Counted from the first letter of the stretch, positions 51,081-62,832 are shown. The stretch: 64,000 nucleotides of DNA from Dickeya poaceiphila (GCF_007858975.2 NZ_CP042220.2:2790001-2854000), one strand, 5' to 3'. Notes: generated from the sequence alone by a model not told the origin. A program made the numbers and translations.

Positions 51081-51153
51081 AGGCCACCCAAGGTGGCCAA
51101 AACATGTCGAACTTTAAACATTAAAACACTACTTCCGATACGCTGTACCCGGC
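51076..51153 (-). ncRNA. Possible SdhX (RybD)-like small RNA from the sucD 3' UTR
   Basis: E. coli makes the Hfq-binding sRNA SdhX from the 3' end of sdhCDAB-sucABCD. The equivalent 3' UTR is present here, ending in a strong terminator with a U6 tail suited to Hfq. I cannot confirm the seed sequence or processing site, so this is a positional call. Confidence 0.35.
51082..51098 (-). terminator. sucD terminator
   Basis: GGCCACC-TTG-GGTGGCC followed by TTTTTTATA on the minus strand; strong intrinsic terminator 55 bases after the sucD stop. Confidence 0.9.
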
Positions 51154-52026
51154 TTAACGCGCCAGTACCGTTTTTACCGCATCGCCGATGTCAGCCAGAC
51201 TACGCACTGTCTTAACGCCGGCAGCTTCAAGGGCAGCGAACTTGTCATCCGCCGTGCCTTTGCCACCTGCGATAATCGCACCAGCATGACCCATTCGCTT
51301 GCCTTTTGGCGCAGTCACACCAGCGATGTAGCCTACTACCGGCTTGGTAACGTGTTCCTTAATATAAGCTGCCGCTTCTTCTTCTGCAGTACCACCGATT
51401 TCACCGATCATCACGATAGCTTCGGTCTGCGGATCCTGCTCGAACAGCTTGAGAATATCGATAAAGTTAGAACCTGGAATAGGGTCACCGCCGATACCTA
51501 CACAGGTTGACTGGCCAAGACCAGCATCCGTAGTCTGCTTCACCGCTTCATAGGTCAACGTACCTGAGCGAGAAACGATACCCACCTTGCCCGGTAAATG
51601 AATGTGACCCGGCATGATGCCAATTTTGCAGGCGCCCGGTGTAATTACCCCAGGACAGTTCGGGCCGATCATACGCACACCGCTCTGCTCCAGCTTCACT
51701 TTCACCGTCAGCATATCCAGCGTTGGGATACCTTCGGTGATGCAGATAACCAATTGAATACCGGCATCAATGGCTTCCAGAATAGAATCTTTACAGAACG
51801 GTGCCGGTACATAAATAACCGATGCCGTCGCGCCAGTAGCTTCTACCGCTTCGCGCACGGTGTTGAATACCGGCAGCCCCAGATGTTCAGTGCCGCCTTT
51901 ACCTGGCGTCACGCCACCAACCATCTGCGTACCGTAGGCAATCGCCTGCTCAGAATGAAAAGACCCCTGGCTACCGGTAAAACCCTGGCAGATGACCTTG
52001 GTGTTTTTATCGATCAGAATGGACAT
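51154..52026 (-). CDS. sucD: Succinyl-CoA synthetase alpha subunit
   Basis: 290 residues (E. coli 289). CoA-binding [14 protein letters not shown], phospho-His in [20 protein letters not shown]-forming TCA step with SucC, whose stop overlaps this start (TAATG). Confidence 0.97.
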   Translation of the reverse strand: MSILIDKNTKVICQGFTGSQGSFHSEQAIAYGTQMVGGVTPGKGGTEHLGLPVFNTVREAVEATGATASVIYVPAPFCKDSILEAIDAGIQLVICITEGIPTLDMLTVKVKLEQSGVRMIGPNCPGVITPGACKIGIMPGHIHLPGKVGIVSRSGTLTYEAVKQTTDAGLGQSTCVGIGGDPIPGSNFIDILKLFEQDPQTEAIVMIGEIGGTAEEEAAAYIKEHVTKPVVGYIAGVTAPKGKRMGHAGAIIAGGKGTADDKFAALEAAGVKTVRSLADIGDAVKTVLAR

Positions 52027-53192
52027 TATTTACCCTCCACTGCAGCAACCACTTGCTGAGCCGCATCCGTCAGGCTGGTCGCAGCAATGATATTCAGACC
52101 ACTGTCCGCCAGTTTTTGCGCTCCCAGTTCAGCATTATTGCCTTCCAGGCGCACCACTACCGGAACGTTCACACCCACTTCAGCTACCGCGCCAATAATA
52201 CCGTCGGCAATCAGGTCGCAACGCACGATACCACCGAAAATATTTACCAGTACCGCTTTTACCTTATCGTCGGACAAAATGATTTTGAACGCTTCGGTCA
52301 CACGTTCTTTGGTTGCGCCGCCGCCCACGTCAAGGAAGTTAGCTGGTGAACCACCGTGCAGCTTCACGATGTCCATGGTACCCATCGCCAGACCTGCGCC
52401 ATTCACCATGCAACCGATGTTGCCATCCAGCGCGACATAGTTCAGTTCCCACTGCGCCGCATGAGCTTCGCGCGCATCTTCCTGGGAGTGGTCACGCATT
52501 TCGCGCAGTTCCGGTTGGCGGAACAAAGCATTACCGTCAGCACCCAGCTTGCCGTCCAGACAAACCAAGTCTCCCTGTTTGGTGATAACCAACGGGTTGA
52601 TTTCTACTAACGCCAGATCACGTTCCAGGAACAGCGTCGCCAGCCCCATGAAAATTTTGGTGAACTGAGCTACCTGCTTGCCATTCAAGCCCAGCTTGAA
52701 CGCCAGTTCACGTCCTTGATACGGCTGAGGGCCGGTCAATGGATCCAGTGCAACTTTGTGAATCAGGTGTGGTGTTTCTTCTGCAACTTTTTCAATCTCA
52801 ACGCCGCCCTCGGTAGAGGCCATGAACACCACTCGACGAGTACCACGATCAACAACCGCGCCCAGATAAAGCTCTTTATCAATATCTGTCGCACCTTCCA
52901 CCAGAATCTGATGAACCGGCTGACCGTTGGCATCCGTTTGATAGGTTACCAGACGTTTACCCAGCCAGTTTTCAGCAAAGGCGCGGATCTCTTCTTTGCT
53001 ATTAACCAGCTTCACACCGCCAGCCTTGCCGCGACCACCAGCGTGCACCTGACATTTAACAACCCACGGACCGGCACCAATCTTGGATGCAGCTTCTTCC
53101 GCTTCGCGCGGTGTTGTGCAGGCGTAACCGGTCGGTGCCGGTAAACCATACCGAGCAAAGAGCTGTTTTGCCTGATACTCATGTAAATTCAT
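52026..53192 (-). CDS. sucC: Succinyl-CoA synthetase beta subunit
   Basis: 388 residues, same as E. coli. ATP-grasp domain from N-terminus ([37 protein letters not shown]), C-terminal [14 protein letters not shown] contacts SucD. Follows sucB after 139 bases. Confidence 0.97.
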   Translation of the reverse strand: MNLHEYQAKQLFARYGLPAPTGYACTTPREAEEAASKIGAGPWVVKCQVHAGGRGKAGGVKLVNSKEEIRAFAENWLGKRLVTYQTDANGQPVHQILVEGATDIDKELYLGAVVDRGTRRVVFMASTEGGVEIEKVAEETPHLIHKVALDPLTGPQPYQGRELAFKLGLNGKQVAQFTKIFMGLATLFLERDLALVEINPLVITKQGDLVCLDGKLGADGNALFRQPELREMRDHSQEDAREAHAAQWELNYVALDGNIGCMVNGAGLAMGTMDIVKLHGGSPANFLDVGGGATKERVTEAFKIILSDDKVKAVLVNIFGGIVRCDLIADGIIGAVAEVGVNVPVVVRLEGNNAELGAQKLADSGLNIIAATSLTDAAQQVVAAVEGK

Positions 53193-53284
53193 GATGTTCT
53201 ATCCATTTAAGTTTGAAAAAAGTCCAGAGACTCTCTGTCGTGGATAACGCCGCCGCTCATTCGCAACGGCCTGCATAGCACATA

Positions 53285-53321
53285 ATTAAAGGCAGCAGAG
53301 CGCAGGTCAGCCGCCTTTAAT
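53285..53321 (-). other. Hairpin between sucB and sucC
   Basis: ATTAAAGGC and GCCTTTAAT are perfect inverted repeats 19 bases apart, with further G+C pairs possible inside. No T-run. It could set relative sucAB and sucCD mRNA levels. Confidence 0.5.
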
Positions 53322-53331
53322 CTGCAACGGG

Positions 53332-54558
53332 TCAGACATCCAACAGTAAGCGTGCCGGGTCTTCCAGCATCTCTTTAACTGTAACCAGGAAACCGACTGA
53401 CTCCCGACCATCAATCAGACGATGATCGTAAGACAGCGCCAGATACATCATTGGCAGGATCACAACCTGGCCATCTACCGCCATTGGGCGATCTTTGATG
53501 GCATGCATCCCCAGAATTGCACTTTGTGGCGGGTTGATAATTGGGGTTGACATCAGAGAACCAAACACGCCGCCGTTGGTAATGGTGAAGTTACCGCCGG
53601 TCAGCTCTTCGACAGTTAATTTACCGTCACGGCCTTTTACCGCCAGCTCTTTGATTTTCTTCTCGATTTCAGCCATACCCAGCAAATCGACATCTTTCAG
53701 TACTGGCGTTACCAGACCGCGCGGGGTCGACACAGCGATACTGACGTCAAAGTAGTTATGGTAAACCACATCTTCGCCATCAATAGACGCATTCACTTCT
53801 GGATAACGTTTTAATGCCTCAACCACAGCTTTGATATAGAAGGACATGAAACCCAGACGCACGCCGTGGCGTTTTTCAAACGCCTCACCATACTGCTTGC
53901 GCAGATCCATAATCGGTTGCATGTTGACTTCGTTGAACGTAGTCAGCATAGCGGTACTATTTTTCGCTTCCAGCAAACGCTCGGCTACGCGCTTACGCAG
54001 ACGAGTCATAGGAACACGTTTCTCGCTACGGTTCCCCAACGCTGGTGCAGAGGAAGCCGGCGTGGCAGCTGACGCCTGCGCCGGTTTGCTGGCAACCTTC
54101 TGACTAGCCAGATGTTTTTCCACGTCTTCACGAGTGATACGCCCACCAACACCGCTACCTTTAATGGCAGAGGCATCCAGATCGTGCTCCGCAATCAGGC
54201 GGCGAATCGCCGGACTCAACGCGTCGTTATTTTCATCTTCCAGTCCAGCAGTATGGCGCTGTGCAGGCGTTGATTCTTTGCTCTGTGCTTTTTCGCTGGT
54301 TTCTTTCCCGGAGTTGTCTCCAGGGCGCAAACGACCCAGCACCTGGCGAGATGTTACAGTGGCACCTTCTGCTTCCAGCACCGCTTCCAACACGCCGGCT
54401 GCAATTGCAGGAACTTCGAGTACAACTTTATCGGTTTCAATCTCAACCAGCACGTCATCTCGCTGGACGCTATCGCCCGGTTTCTTGTGCCAGGTAGCGA
54501 CAGTGGCATCAGCTACTGATTCAGGCAGATCAGGTACAAGAATATCTACGCTACTCAT
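53332..54558 (-). CDS. sucB: Dihydrolipoyl succinyltransferase (E2 of 2-oxoglutarate dehydrogenase)
   Basis: 408 residues from the second of two ATGs (54558), matching the E. coli start [14 protein letters not shown]. Lipoyl domain with Lys in [13 protein letters not shown]1/E3-binding domain [37 protein letters not shown], catalytic DHRLIDG. Core of the complex. Confidence 0.97.
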   Translation of the reverse strand: MSSVDILVPDLPESVADATVATWHKKPGDSVQRDDVLVEIETDKVVLEVPAIAAGVLEAVLEAEGATVTSRQVLGRLRPGDNSGKETSEKAQSKESTPAQRHTAGLEDENNDALSPAIRRLIAEHDLDASAIKGSGVGGRITREDVEKHLASQKVASKPAQASAATPASSAPALGNRSEKRVPMTRLRKRVAERLLEAKNSTAMLTTFNEVNMQPIMDLRKQYGEAFEKRHGVRLGFMSFYIKAVVEALKRYPEVNASIDGEDVVYHNYFDVSIAVSTPRGLVTPVLKDVDLLGMAEIEKKIKELAVKGRDGKLTVEELTGGNFTITNGGVFGSLMSTPIINPPQSAILGMHAIKDRPMAVDGQVVILPMMYLALSYDHRLIDGRESVGFLVTVKEMLEDPARLLLDV

Positions 54559-54575
54559 CATCTATCCTTATTTAT

Positions 54576-57383
54576 TTAATTAACGTTCAGCGCGTCATCA
54601 ACCAGAGCTTGCTGTTGTTTCTGGTGTACGGACATATAGCCAACGGCGGGTGAAGCAGAGGCCGGGCGACCGGCATACCGCAACGAGGCGCCAAAAGGAA
54701 TCGCCTCACGAAGGTGGTGCTGGCTGCAATACCATGCACCCTGGTTCAGAGGCTCTTCCTGACACCAGACAAAATCATGTACGTGGGCGAATGGTTCAAG
54801 CGCAGCCTGTACAGCCTGATGCGGGAACGGATACAACTGTTCAATACGCACTATCGCCACATCGTTCTGTTCATTCTTGCGACGCTGCTCCAGTAAATCA
54901 TAGTAAACCTTGCCGGAACACAGCACGACACGCTTCACTGCTTTTGGATCCAGTTCGTCAATTTCCCCTATCGCGGGCTGGAACTGTCCATTAGCCAGTT
55001 CATCCAGCGTGGAAATCGCCAGTGGATGGCGCAGCAGAGATTTCGGCGACATCACCACCAGCGGACGGCGCATACCGCGCAACGCCTGGCGACGTAACAT
55101 ATGGTAGACCTGCGCCGGCGTTGACGGAACGCAGACCTGCATATTCTGCTCGGCACACAGTTGCAAATAGCGCTCAAGGCGTGCAGAGGAGTGCTCTGGT
55201 CCCTGACCTTCGTAACCGTGCGGCAGCAACATGACCAGACCGCACATACGACCCCATTTCTGTTCACCGGAACTGATGAACTGATCAATCACCACCTGCG
55301 CGCCATTGGCAAAGTCACCAAATTGCGCTTCCCAGATAGTCAGCGTACGTGGTTCGGCTGTGGCATAGCCGTATTCGAACGCCAGCACAGCTTCCTCAGA
55401 CAGCACCGAATCCCAAACATTGAAAACCCCCTGGGCATTGTGAACATGCGCCAGCGGCGTATAAGTGGAACCCCCTTTCTGGTTGTGTACCACCGCATGA
55501 CGATGGAAGAAGGTACCACGACCGGCATCTTCGCCAGACAGGCGAACAGGAATGCCTTCATCCACCAAGGTTGCGTACGCCAGCGTTTCAGCGCCACCCC
55601 AGTCAAACAATTTCTCACCCGCTGCCATTTCAGCACGGTCGTTATAAATCTTGGCGACACGCGGTTGCATTTCCAATGCTTGAGGCACTTCACTGATACG
55701 CCGAGCCAGTTCCTGCAGACGCTTGGTTTCCACTTTATGCGGATAAGGCTCGTCCCACTCATGGTGGAGATAAGACATCCAGGTAAAGGACTGCATATCC
55801 ATTGGACGCCACTCATCTACCACGCATTCACCAGCATCCAGCGCATCGCGGTAAAGGTTGACCATCTCGGTAGCATCTTCCAGCGTTGCCACCCGATGTT
55901 GCTCCAGGCGATCAGCATAAATTTTACGCGGCGTCGGATGTTTCTTGATCTTCTGGTACATGACCGGCTGGGTAGCGCTCGGCTCATCAGCTTCGTTGTG
56001 GCCGTGGCGGCGGTAACAGACCAGATCGATGAATACATCACGTTGGAAGGTATTACGGAAATCCAATGCCAGACGAGTAACAAATGCCACCGCCTCAGGA
56101 TCATCAGCATTGACGTGGAAGATCGGCGCCTGCACCATCTTACCGATATCGGTACAGTATTCTGTAGAACGTGCATCGCGCGGATTAGATGTGGTAAAAC
56201 CAATTTGGTTGTTGATGACGATGCGAATGGTTCCGCCCACCTCATAACCACGAGCTTTGGACATATTCAGGGTTTCCTGAACTACGCCCTGACCAGCAAT
56301 CGCAGCATCGCCATGAATGGTGATCGGCAGCACCAGCGAACTACTGGGGTTGTCCAGACGATCAATACGGGCACGTACCGAACCCATTACCACCGGGCTT
56401 ACAATCTCCAGATGCGACGGGTTAAACGCCAGCGCCAAATGGACCTTACCACCTTCGGTTTCCATATCCGATGAGAAACCCTGATGGTACTTCACGTCAC
56501 CGGTGCCAAGATGGTCTTTGTGCTTACCGGAAAACTCGTCAAACAGATCCTGGGTTTTTTTCCCCATCACGTTCACTAGCACGTTGAGGCGACCACGGTG
56601 GGCCATCCCCATCACCACTTCGCGCGTACCATTTTTACCCGCGTGACGGATCATTTCCTTCAACATCGGGATCAGCGCATCGCCCCCTTCCAGCGAGAAG
56701 CGCTTGGCGCCAGGGAACTTAGCCCCCAGATAGCGTTCCAGCCCTTCAGCAGCCGTTAATTCTTTCAGGAAACGTTTTCTTTCCTCAACAGTAAAACTTG
56801 GCTGCCCTACCACCGATTCAATACGCTGCTGAATCCAGCGTTTTTCCTCGGTATTGGTGATATGCATATATTCCGCGCCAATCGAGCCGCAGTAAGTCTG
56901 CTTAAGCACCGCATACAATTCGCCAAGCGGCATAGTTTCTTTGCCGATAGCGAACGAGCCGACGTTAAAGCTCTCTTTCAGATCATCATCAGTCAGGTTG
57001 TGGTAAGCCAGTTCCAGATCCGCTACATGTTCCTGCTTCCACAAGCCCAGTGGATCAAGATCAGCATTCTGATGACCACGGAAACGAAAAGCGTTAATCA
57101 GCTGCAATACTTTAACTTGCTTGGCATCACTGTCAGGGTCAGTAATGGAAGAAGTATAACGAGAAGCATCCTTCGCCAGACGCCGAAAATAGTCGCGGGT
57201 TTTGGAGTGAAGTTGGTCCGGTTTAACCCCAGTGGTAGGAAGTTGTTGAAAAATCGAACGCCAGCTGTGATCGATAGAATCTGGGTCGGTTAAAAAATCT
57301 TCATAGAGCTGCTCTATGTAGGACTGGTTCGCGCCCGCCAGATAGGAGGAATCCAGCCAGGCCTTCATTGCGCCGTTCTGCAT
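54576..57383 (-). CDS. sucA: 2-oxoglutarate dehydrogenase E1
   Basis: 935 residues (E. coli 933). Thiamine diphosphate enzyme; HRGRLNVLVNVMGK and GDAAIAGQGVVQETLNMS are family blocks, and the GDxN-type cofactor region is present. AAGGGAT seven bases before ATG 57383. 17 bases before sucB. Confidence 0.97.
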   Translation of the reverse strand: MQNGAMKAWLDSSYLAGANQSYIEQLYEDFLTDPDSIDHSWRSIFQQLPTTGVKPDQLHSKTRDYFRRLAKDASRYTSSITDPDSDAKQVKVLQLINAFRFRGHQNADLDPLGLWKQEHVADLELAYHNLTDDDLKESFNVGSFAIGKETMPLGELYAVLKQTYCGSIGAEYMHITNTEEKRWIQQRIESVVGQPSFTVEERKRFLKELTAAEGLERYLGAKFPGAKRFSLEGGDALIPMLKEMIRHAGKNGTREVVMGMAHRGRLNVLVNVMGKKTQDLFDEFSGKHKDHLGTGDVKYHQGFSSDMETEGGKVHLALAFNPSHLEIVSPVVMGSVRARIDRLDNPSSSLVLPITIHGDAAIAGQGVVQETLNMSKARGYEVGGTIRIVINNQIGFTTSNPRDARSTEYCTDIGKMVQAPIFHVNADDPEAVAFVTRLALDFRNTFQRDVFIDLVCYRRHGHNEADEPSATQPVMYQKIKKHPTPRKIYADRLEQHRVATLEDATEMVNLYRDALDAGECVVDEWRPMDMQSFTWMSYLHHEWDEPYPHKVETKRLQELARRISEVPQALEMQPRVAKIYNDRAEMAAGEKLFDWGGAETLAYATLVDEGIPVRLSGEDAGRGTFFHRHAVVHNQKGGSTYTPLAHVHNAQGVFNVWDSVLSEEAVLAFEYGYATAEPRTLTIWEAQFGDFANGAQVVIDQFISSGEQKWGRMCGLVMLLPHGYEGQGPEHSSARLERYLQLCAEQNMQVCVPSTPAQVYHMLRRQALRGMRRPLVVMSPKSLLRHPLAISTLDELANGQFQPAIGEIDELDPKAVKRVVLCSGKVYYDLLEQRRKNEQNDVAIVRIEQLYPFPHQAVQAALEPFAHVHDFVWCQEEPLNQGAWYCSQHHLREAIPFGASLRYAGRPASASPAVGYMSVHQKQQQALVDDALNVN

Positions 57384-57625
57384 TGTGATCCCTTAAGCTA
57401 ATAAGCTTTAGTTTTCGCCGTGGTTAATATGTCTTATCTTGCCGTTATAAAACGGATGACCGTAAAACGGTTCACTTATTGTGCCTGGTTACACGCACAA
57501 TGCGGATATTCCTATCCCGAAGGAACCTTTAAAAGACGGTTCAGGCGCGTGAGCCAGCTTTTAAAGGTTTCCTGTCGTTACCCCGCGTTAAGGCGGGGGA
57601 ACAATTTGCTATATACGTCTGAAAC
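57384..57625 (-). promoter_or_regulatory. sdhB-sucA intergenic region with two hairpins
   Basis: 242 bases. AGGAACCTTTAAAAG (57521-57535) pairs with CTTTTAAAGGTTTCCT (57558-57573), 15 bp with one bulge. A smaller CCCCGC/GCGGGG hairpin lies at 57581-57598, just after sdhB. In E. coli this gap holds repeat hairpins and a weak suc promoter; the same role is likely. Confidence 0.55.
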
Positions 57626-58342
57626 TCAAGCGCTACGCTGCAACAACATCGACTTGATGTGACCGATAGCTCGCGTCGGGTTCAGCCCTTTCGGACAGAC
57701 GCTGACGCAGTTCATGATGCTGTGACAACGGAATACACTGAAAGCATCATTCAAGTCATCCAGACGTGCTTTGGTTTCCGTATCACGGCTATCAATCAGG
57801 AAACGGTATGCTGCCAGCAGACCTGCAGGCCCGACAAACTTATCCGGGTTCCACCAGAACGACGGACAGGATGTAGAACAGCAGGCACACATAATGCACT
57901 CGTACAGCCCATCCAGTTTTTCCCGTTGCTCCGGCGATTGCAGGTGTTCGCGGGCTGGAGGATTTTTCCCATTATTCAACAAGTAAGGTTTGATTTTCTC
58001 ATATTGGGCATAGAACTGCCCCATGTCTACTACCAAATCACGCACAACCGGCAGCCCCGGTAGGGGGCGGATCACAATTTTGCTATTGCCATTGCGCAGA
58101 CTGGACACAGGGGTAATACAAGCCAGCCCATTCTTGCCATTCATGTTCAAGCCATCAGACCCGCACACACCTTCACGGCAGGAGCGGCGAAACGCCAACG
58201 TTGGGTCCTGCTCTTTGAGGAGGATTAACGCATCCAGCAGCATCATGTCGCGGCCTTCTTCCGCTTCCAGCGTATAATCCTGCATGTGCGGAGCGTTATC
58301 GACATCCGGGTTGTAACGATAAATGGAAAATTCAAGTTTCAT
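57626..58342 (-). CDS. sdhB: Succinate dehydrogenase iron-sulfur subunit
   Basis: 238 residues, same as E. coli. [2Fe-2S] Cys in CREGVCGSDGLNMNGKNGLAC, [4Fe-4S]/[3Fe-4S] Cys in CIMCACCSTSCPSFWWNPD and CHSIMNCVSVCPKGLNP. 18 bases after sdhA. Confidence 0.97.
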   Translation of the reverse strand: MKLEFSIYRYNPDVDNAPHMQDYTLEAEEGRDMMLLDALILLKEQDPTLAFRRSCREGVCGSDGLNMNGKNGLACITPVSSLRNGNSKIVIRPLPGLPVVRDLVVDMGQFYAQYEKIKPYLLNNGKNPPAREHLQSPEQREKLDGLYECIMCACCSTSCPSFWWNPDKFVGPAGLLAAYRFLIDSRDTETKARLDDLNDAFSVFRCHSIMNCVSVCPKGLNPTRAIGHIKSMLLQRSA

Positions 58343-58360
58343 CGCTTTCTCTCCGCAAAA

Positions 58361-60127
58361 TTAATAGGTACGCACTTTCGGCGGGAACGCCGGACGCAGT
58401 TTAGGCTGCATGTTCACCTCACGGCGCGTCATGCTTTCGGTTTGCGGTTGATACAGCGAATGGCATAACCAATTCTCGTCATCACGATCAGGATAGTCGA
58501 ATCGGCTGTGGGCACCACGGCTTTCAGTACGGAAATTTGCTGATACCGCAGTGGCATAAGCCGTTTCCATCAAGTTATCCAACTCCAGGCATTCGATACG
58601 CTGGGTGTTAAACTCGCTTGACGTGTCGTCCAGACGGGCATTTTTGAGACGCTCGCGGATCACTTTCAGTTCTTCCAGCCCTTTCGCCATGGCGTCGCCT
58701 TCACGGAAGACCGAGAAATTGTTCTGCATACACGATTGCAACGCTTTGCGGATTTCCACCGGATCTTCACCTGAACGGGAATTATTCCAGCGGTTAAGGC
58801 GTTCCAGCGAGGCTTCGACATCAGAATCGCTGGCATCACGGGTTGCCCCCTGTTCAGCCAGAGACTCCTGCAGGTGCATACCGGCTGAACGACCAAACAC
58901 CACCAGGTCTAGCAGCGAATTACCGCCTAAACGGTTGGCACCGTGTACCGATACACAGGCAATCTCACCCACGGCGAACAGACCCGGAATCACCACGTCT
59001 TCGCCCTTCTCATTCACTGTCAAGGCCTGGCCGGTAACCTTGGTCGGAATACCGCCCATCATGTAATGACAGGTAGGAATAACCGGAATCGGTTCTTTCA
59101 CCGGGTCTACGTGAGCAAAGGTACGGGACAATTCCAGAATCCCCGGCAGACGAGACTCAAGCACTTCTTTGCCCAGATGATCCAATTTCAGTTTGGCATG
59201 TGGGCCCCACGGGCCATCACAACCACGGCCCTCGCGGATTTCAATCATAATGGAACGAGCGACCACATCGCGCCCAGCCAGATCTTTGGCATTAGGTGCA
59301 TAACGCTCCATGAAACGCTCACCGTGTTTGTTCAACAGGTAACCGCCCTCGCCGCGGCAACCTTCGGTCACCAGCACGCCGGCGCCGGCAATGCCGGTTG
59401 GATGGAACTGCCACATTTCCATGTCCTGCACCGGAACACCCGCACGCAGCGCCATGCCGACACCATCGCCCGTGTTGATGTGTGCATTGGTGGTGGATTG
59501 ATAAATACGACCTGCACCACCGGTTGCCAGCACCGTGGCGCGGGCTTTGAAATAGACGACTTCGCCGGTTTCAATGCAGATAGCCGTGCACCCGACCACA
59601 GCGCCATCCTGGTTTTTCACCAGATCCAGTGCATACCATTCGGAAAAAATCGTCGTGTGGTTTTTCAGGTTCTGCTGATACAGCGTATGCAACAGCGCGT
59701 GGCCGGTACGGTCCGCTGCCGCCGCAGTACGGGCAGCCTGCTCGCCGCCGAAATTCTTGGACTGACCGCCGAACGGGCGTTGATAAATACGACCATCATC
59801 GAGACGGGAAAACGGCAATCCCATGTGTTCCAGCTCCAGAATCGCTTCCGGACCGGTTTTACACATATATTCAATCGCATCCTGATCACCGATATAGTCG
59901 GAACCTTTTACGGTGTCATACATGTGCCATTCCCAATTATCCTCGTGGGTATTGCCCAGCGCTACCGTAATACCACCTTGAGCAGATACGGTATGAGAAC
60001 GGGTCGGGAACACTTTTGACAACAGGGCACAAGACAGCCCCATTTGGGAAATCTGCAGCGCAGCGCGCATACCTGCACCACCTGCGCCGACAACAACGGC
60101 ATCAAACTCTCTGACTGGCAAATTCAT
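58361..60127 (-). CDS. sdhA: Succinate dehydrogenase flavoprotein subunit
   Basis: 588 residues from ATG 60127, same as E. coli. FAD loop [11 protein letters not shown], covalent-FAD His in [12 protein letters not shown], substrate [11 protein letters not shown] and Arg in GRDVVARSI. Start overlaps the sdhD stop. Confidence 0.97.
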   Translation of the reverse strand: MNLPVREFDAVVVGAGGAGMRAALQISQMGLSCALLSKVFPTRSHTVSAQGGITVALGNTHEDNWEWHMYDTVKGSDYIGDQDAIEYMCKTGPEAILELEHMGLPFSRLDDGRIYQRPFGGQSKNFGGEQAARTAAAADRTGHALLHTLYQQNLKNHTTIFSEWYALDLVKNQDGAVVGCTAICIETGEVVYFKARATVLATGGAGRIYQSTTNAHINTGDGVGMALRAGVPVQDMEMWQFHPTGIAGAGVLVTEGCRGEGGYLLNKHGERFMERYAPNAKDLAGRDVVARSIMIEIREGRGCDGPWGPHAKLKLDHLGKEVLESRLPGILELSRTFAHVDPVKEPIPVIPTCHYMMGGIPTKVTGQALTVNEKGEDVVIPGLFAVGEIACVSVHGANRLGGNSLLDLVVFGRSAGMHLQESLAEQGATRDASDSDVEASLERLNRWNNSRSGEDPVEIRKALQSCMQNNFSVFREGDAMAKGLEELKVIRERLKNARLDDTSSEFNTQRIECLELDNLMETAYATAVSANFRTESRGAHSRFDYPDRDDENWLCHSLYQPQTESMTRREVNMQPKLRPAFPPKVRTY

Positions 60128-60474
60128 TAGGCACCCCACACCACAACAGTTCCATAAATGACGTACACCAACAAGGCGACCACGATAGCCAGCTGCAAAG
60201 TCAGCCGGACAGCCAGCGGTTTGATGTAGTCAGTCAACACCTGCCACATCCCGATCCAGGCATGGACCAGAATGGCGAACAGCGTCAGCAGGGTGAACAC
60301 CTTGGTGAGATGCATGGCGAAGAAACCACGCCAGACTTCATACGTGATGTGACCCGCACTGGCCACAAAACCAACGATATAAAGGACATACAGCACGATG
60401 ACGATGGCAGAAGCGCGAAGTAACAACCAATCGTGTACGCCATTACGCCCCAATGCGGAGGCATTGCTTACCAT
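60127..60474 (-). CDS. sdhD: Succinate dehydrogenase membrane anchor SdhD
   Basis: 115 residues from ATG 60474 ([22 protein letters not shown]), same length as E. coli; the open frame continues upstream but without support. Three helices; haem b His in [15 protein letters not shown], quinone Tyr in [10 protein letters not shown]. Confidence 0.96.
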   Translation of the reverse strand: MVSNASALGRNGVHDWLLLRASAIVIVLYVLYIVGFVASAGHITYEVWRGFFAMHLTKVFTLLTLFAILVHAWIGMWQVLTDYIKPLAVRLTLQLAIVVALLVYVIYGTVVVWGA

Positions 60475-60857
60475 ACGAGGACTCCAGCCAAAAATGAAAG
60501 CACGACAGTAATGATGAAAGAGATTTTTGCAGAACGAGATCCCGCTGCGAAGTTTTCTTCGATATAGCCGAAATCCATCAGCAGATGACGCAGACCACCT
60601 ACAATATGATAGGCCAGTGCGGTCAGGATGCCCCAGACAATGAATTTCACGATGAAGCTGCCCATGATAGCCGCCGCTTGAGCAAATCCTTCTGGTGAAG
60701 AGAGTGAGAGGCCGAGCAACCACAACAGAGCACCCACAGCAACAAACGTAATAACGCCGGAGACACGGTGAAGAATAGATGCTATCGCGGTAACGGGGAA
60801 TCGGACCGTTTGTAGATCCAGATTGACAGGTCTTTGTTTTTTCACGAGTTTGCCCAC
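60468..60857 (-). CDS. sdhC: Succinate dehydrogenase cytochrome b556 subunit SdhC
   Basis: 129 residues if started at GTG 60857 ([17 protein letters not shown]), the same length as E. coli SdhC. An ATG at 60938 would add a 27-residue tail unlike homologs. [20 protein letters not shown] has the quinone Ser and Arg; haem His in [18 protein letters not shown]. First gene of sdhCDAB-sucABCD. Confidence 0.93.
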   Translation of the reverse strand: MGKLVKKQRPVNLDLQTVRFPVTAIASILHRVSGVITFVAVGALLWLLGLSLSSPEGFAQAAAIMGSFIVKFIVWGILTALAYHIVGGLRHLLMDFGYIEENFAAGSRSAKISFIITVVLSFLAGVLVW

Positions 60858-61513
60858 ACAGCTTTTATTATTTTCTTCCTCCGGACCTGTTGTGGGGTCA
60901 GACAGTGTGAACGATGAGATGATGCTTGTCTCTGTCAATGCGCGGCTGAATAACTGTCCTTTATTTTCATCCGCACAAACCGATCACACTGGGTGCTCCT
61001 ACTGCAGGGTATTCCGGAGACCTGGCGGCAGTATAGGCACTTCACATTCCCATTACAATTACCCTACAAACTGTTTGGGAACATTTGCCCTGAACAGTGA
61101 TTAAGATCACGAATTTCACAATTTATATAAAATTAATTATCTGATTTGACAAATCTTAAACATTTAAATTACAACTAAGGCCCAAGAAATCCTTTGTCCT
61201 GTTTGTTAAAGCTTATCGGTAACGCTTTCCCATTCATCAAAGTTATGTAACAGTGGAAAGCAAAGTCCCCCTGAAAAGTGATAAGTACTAGCTATAATTA
61301 GAGATAGTAGGACAGGGTTAGTACCCAAGCAGGGAGAGTAACGTGTTCATCCTGACTGTGGTCGTCTGGCGATACAGTCAACTCTGTACCCGGTCTGTTC
61401 CTAATTACAGAGTGACACCTGGTCTGTTTCCTTTGTCCAGCGTGCGGGCATGACGGTATTTCTGCAGTGACAAATTTTTAAAATTAAAGATTAAAGCGCT
61501 AAGGAGACTGTAA
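60858..61513. promoter_or_regulatory. Divergent sdhC-gltA control region
   Basis: 656 bases without a gene, A+T-rich at 61110-61180. Besides the CRP-like site, the gltA leader has an 8-bp inverted repeat ACTCTGTA/TACAGAGT (61381-61388, 61406-61413) and a direct repeat GGTCTGTT (61392, 61421). ArcA, CRP and sRNA control of this region is known in E. coli; no start sites can be read here. Confidence 0.5.
61096..61111. promoter_or_regulatory. CRP-like site between sdhC and gltA
   Basis: aGTGA-TTAAGA-TCACg, the CRP core with correct spacing, eight of ten core bases conserved. About 240 bases before sdhC and 400 before gltA. Confidence 0.55.
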
Positions 61514-62800
61514 ATGGCTGAAAAAAAAGCAACACTTACAATAGACGGTAAAGACGCTATTGAGCTAAATGTCCTGTCTGGTACGCTTGGCAACGATGAA
61601 ATTGATATTCGTAGCCTCGGTTCTAAAGGTTATTTCACATTTGACCCCGGTTTCACTTCTACCGCATCCTGCGAATCCAAGATCACTTACATTGATGGCG
61701 ATCAGGGCATTCTGTTACATCGTGGTTACCCTATCGCACAACTGGCGGAAAAATCTAACTATCTGGAAGTCTGTTATATTTTGCTGTTTGGCGAAGCACC
61801 GACACAAGAGCAGTATGACACCTTCAAAACCACTGTTACTCGCCACACCATGATTCACGAGCAGATTACGCGCCTGTTCCACGGCTTTCGCCGCGACTCT
61901 CATCCCATGGCGGTATTGTGCGGCGTAACCGGTGCGCTGGCAGCCTTCTATCATGATTCGCTGGATATCGCTAACGAGCGTCATCGTGAGATTGCCGCTT
62001 ACCGTCTGCTGTCAAAAATGCCGACCGTGGCGGCGATGTGTTACAAATACTCCATTGGTCAGCCGTTCGTGTATCCGCGCAATGACCTGTCCTACTCTGG
62101 TAACTTCCTGCGTATGATGTTTGCAACGCCGTGCGAAGAGTATGTCGTGAATCCGGTGCTGGAACGCGCCATGGACCGCATTCTGATTCTTCATGCAGAC
62201 CATGAGCAGAACGCTTCCACCTCCACCGTGCGTACCGCCGGGTCTTCCGGTGCCAACCCATTCGCCTGTATCGCCGCGGGCATCGCTTCGCTATGGGGAC
62301 CGGCTCACGGCGGCGCCAACGAAGCCTGTCTGCGCATGTTGGAAGAGATCAGCTCGGTTGAGCATATTCCAGAATTCATCAAACGCGCCAAGGACAAGAA
62401 CGACTCGTTCCGCCTGATGGGCTTTGGTCACCGTGTGTACAAGAATTACGACCCGCGCGCCACCGTTATGCGCCAGACCTGCCACGAAGTGCTTAAAGAA
62501 CTGGGTACCAAAGATGACTTACTGGAAGTGGCGATGGAGCTGGAAAACATCGCACTGAACGACCCGTACTTCATCGAGCGCAAACTTTACCCGAACGTAG
62601 ACTTCTACTCCGGCATTATCCTGAAAGCCATGGGAATTCCGTCTACCATGTTTACGGTGATTTTTGCTATGGCACGTACCGTCGGCTGGATTGCTCACTG
62701 GAGCGAAATGCACGACGAAGGGCTGAAGATTGCTCGTCCGCGTCAGTTGTATACCGGTCATGCCGAGCGCGATTTCACGCCATTAACGACCAAACCTTAA
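61514..62800 (+). CDS. gltA: Citrate synthase (type II)
   Basis: 428 residues (E. coli 427), AAGGAG before ATG. NADH-sensitive hexameric type by its N-terminal extension; catalytic residues in [30 protein letters not shown] and PNVDFYSGI. Entry step of the TCA cycle. Confidence 0.97.
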   Translation: MAEKKATLTIDGKDAIELNVLSGTLGNDEIDIRSLGSKGYFTFDPGFTSTASCESKITYIDGDQGILLHRGYPIAQLAEKSNYLEVCYILLFGEAPTQEQYDTFKTTVTRHTMIHEQITRLFHGFRRDSHPMAVLCGVTGALAAFYHDSLDIANERHREIAAYRLLSKMPTVAAMCYKYSIGQPFVYPRNDLSYSGNFLRMMFATPCEEYVVNPVLERAMDRILILHADHEQNASTSTVRTAGSSGANPFACIAAGIASLWGPAHGGANEACLRMLEEISSVEHIPEFIKRAKDKNDSFRLMGFGHRVYKNYDPRATVMRQTCHEVLKELGTKDDLLEVAMELENIALNDPYFIERKLYPNVDFYSGIILKAMGIPSTMFTVIFAMARTVGWIAHWSEMHDEGLKIARPRQLYTGHAERDFTPLTTKP

Positions 62801-62832
62801 GCACAACGGCGCTATCTGCATACCAGATACTC

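Noticed and set aside
55161..56474. 437-codon plus-strand frame
   Set aside because: Antisense to sucA, which is full length and conserved.
58943..60019. 358-codon plus-strand frame
   Set aside because: Antisense to sdhA; no ribosome site or family match.
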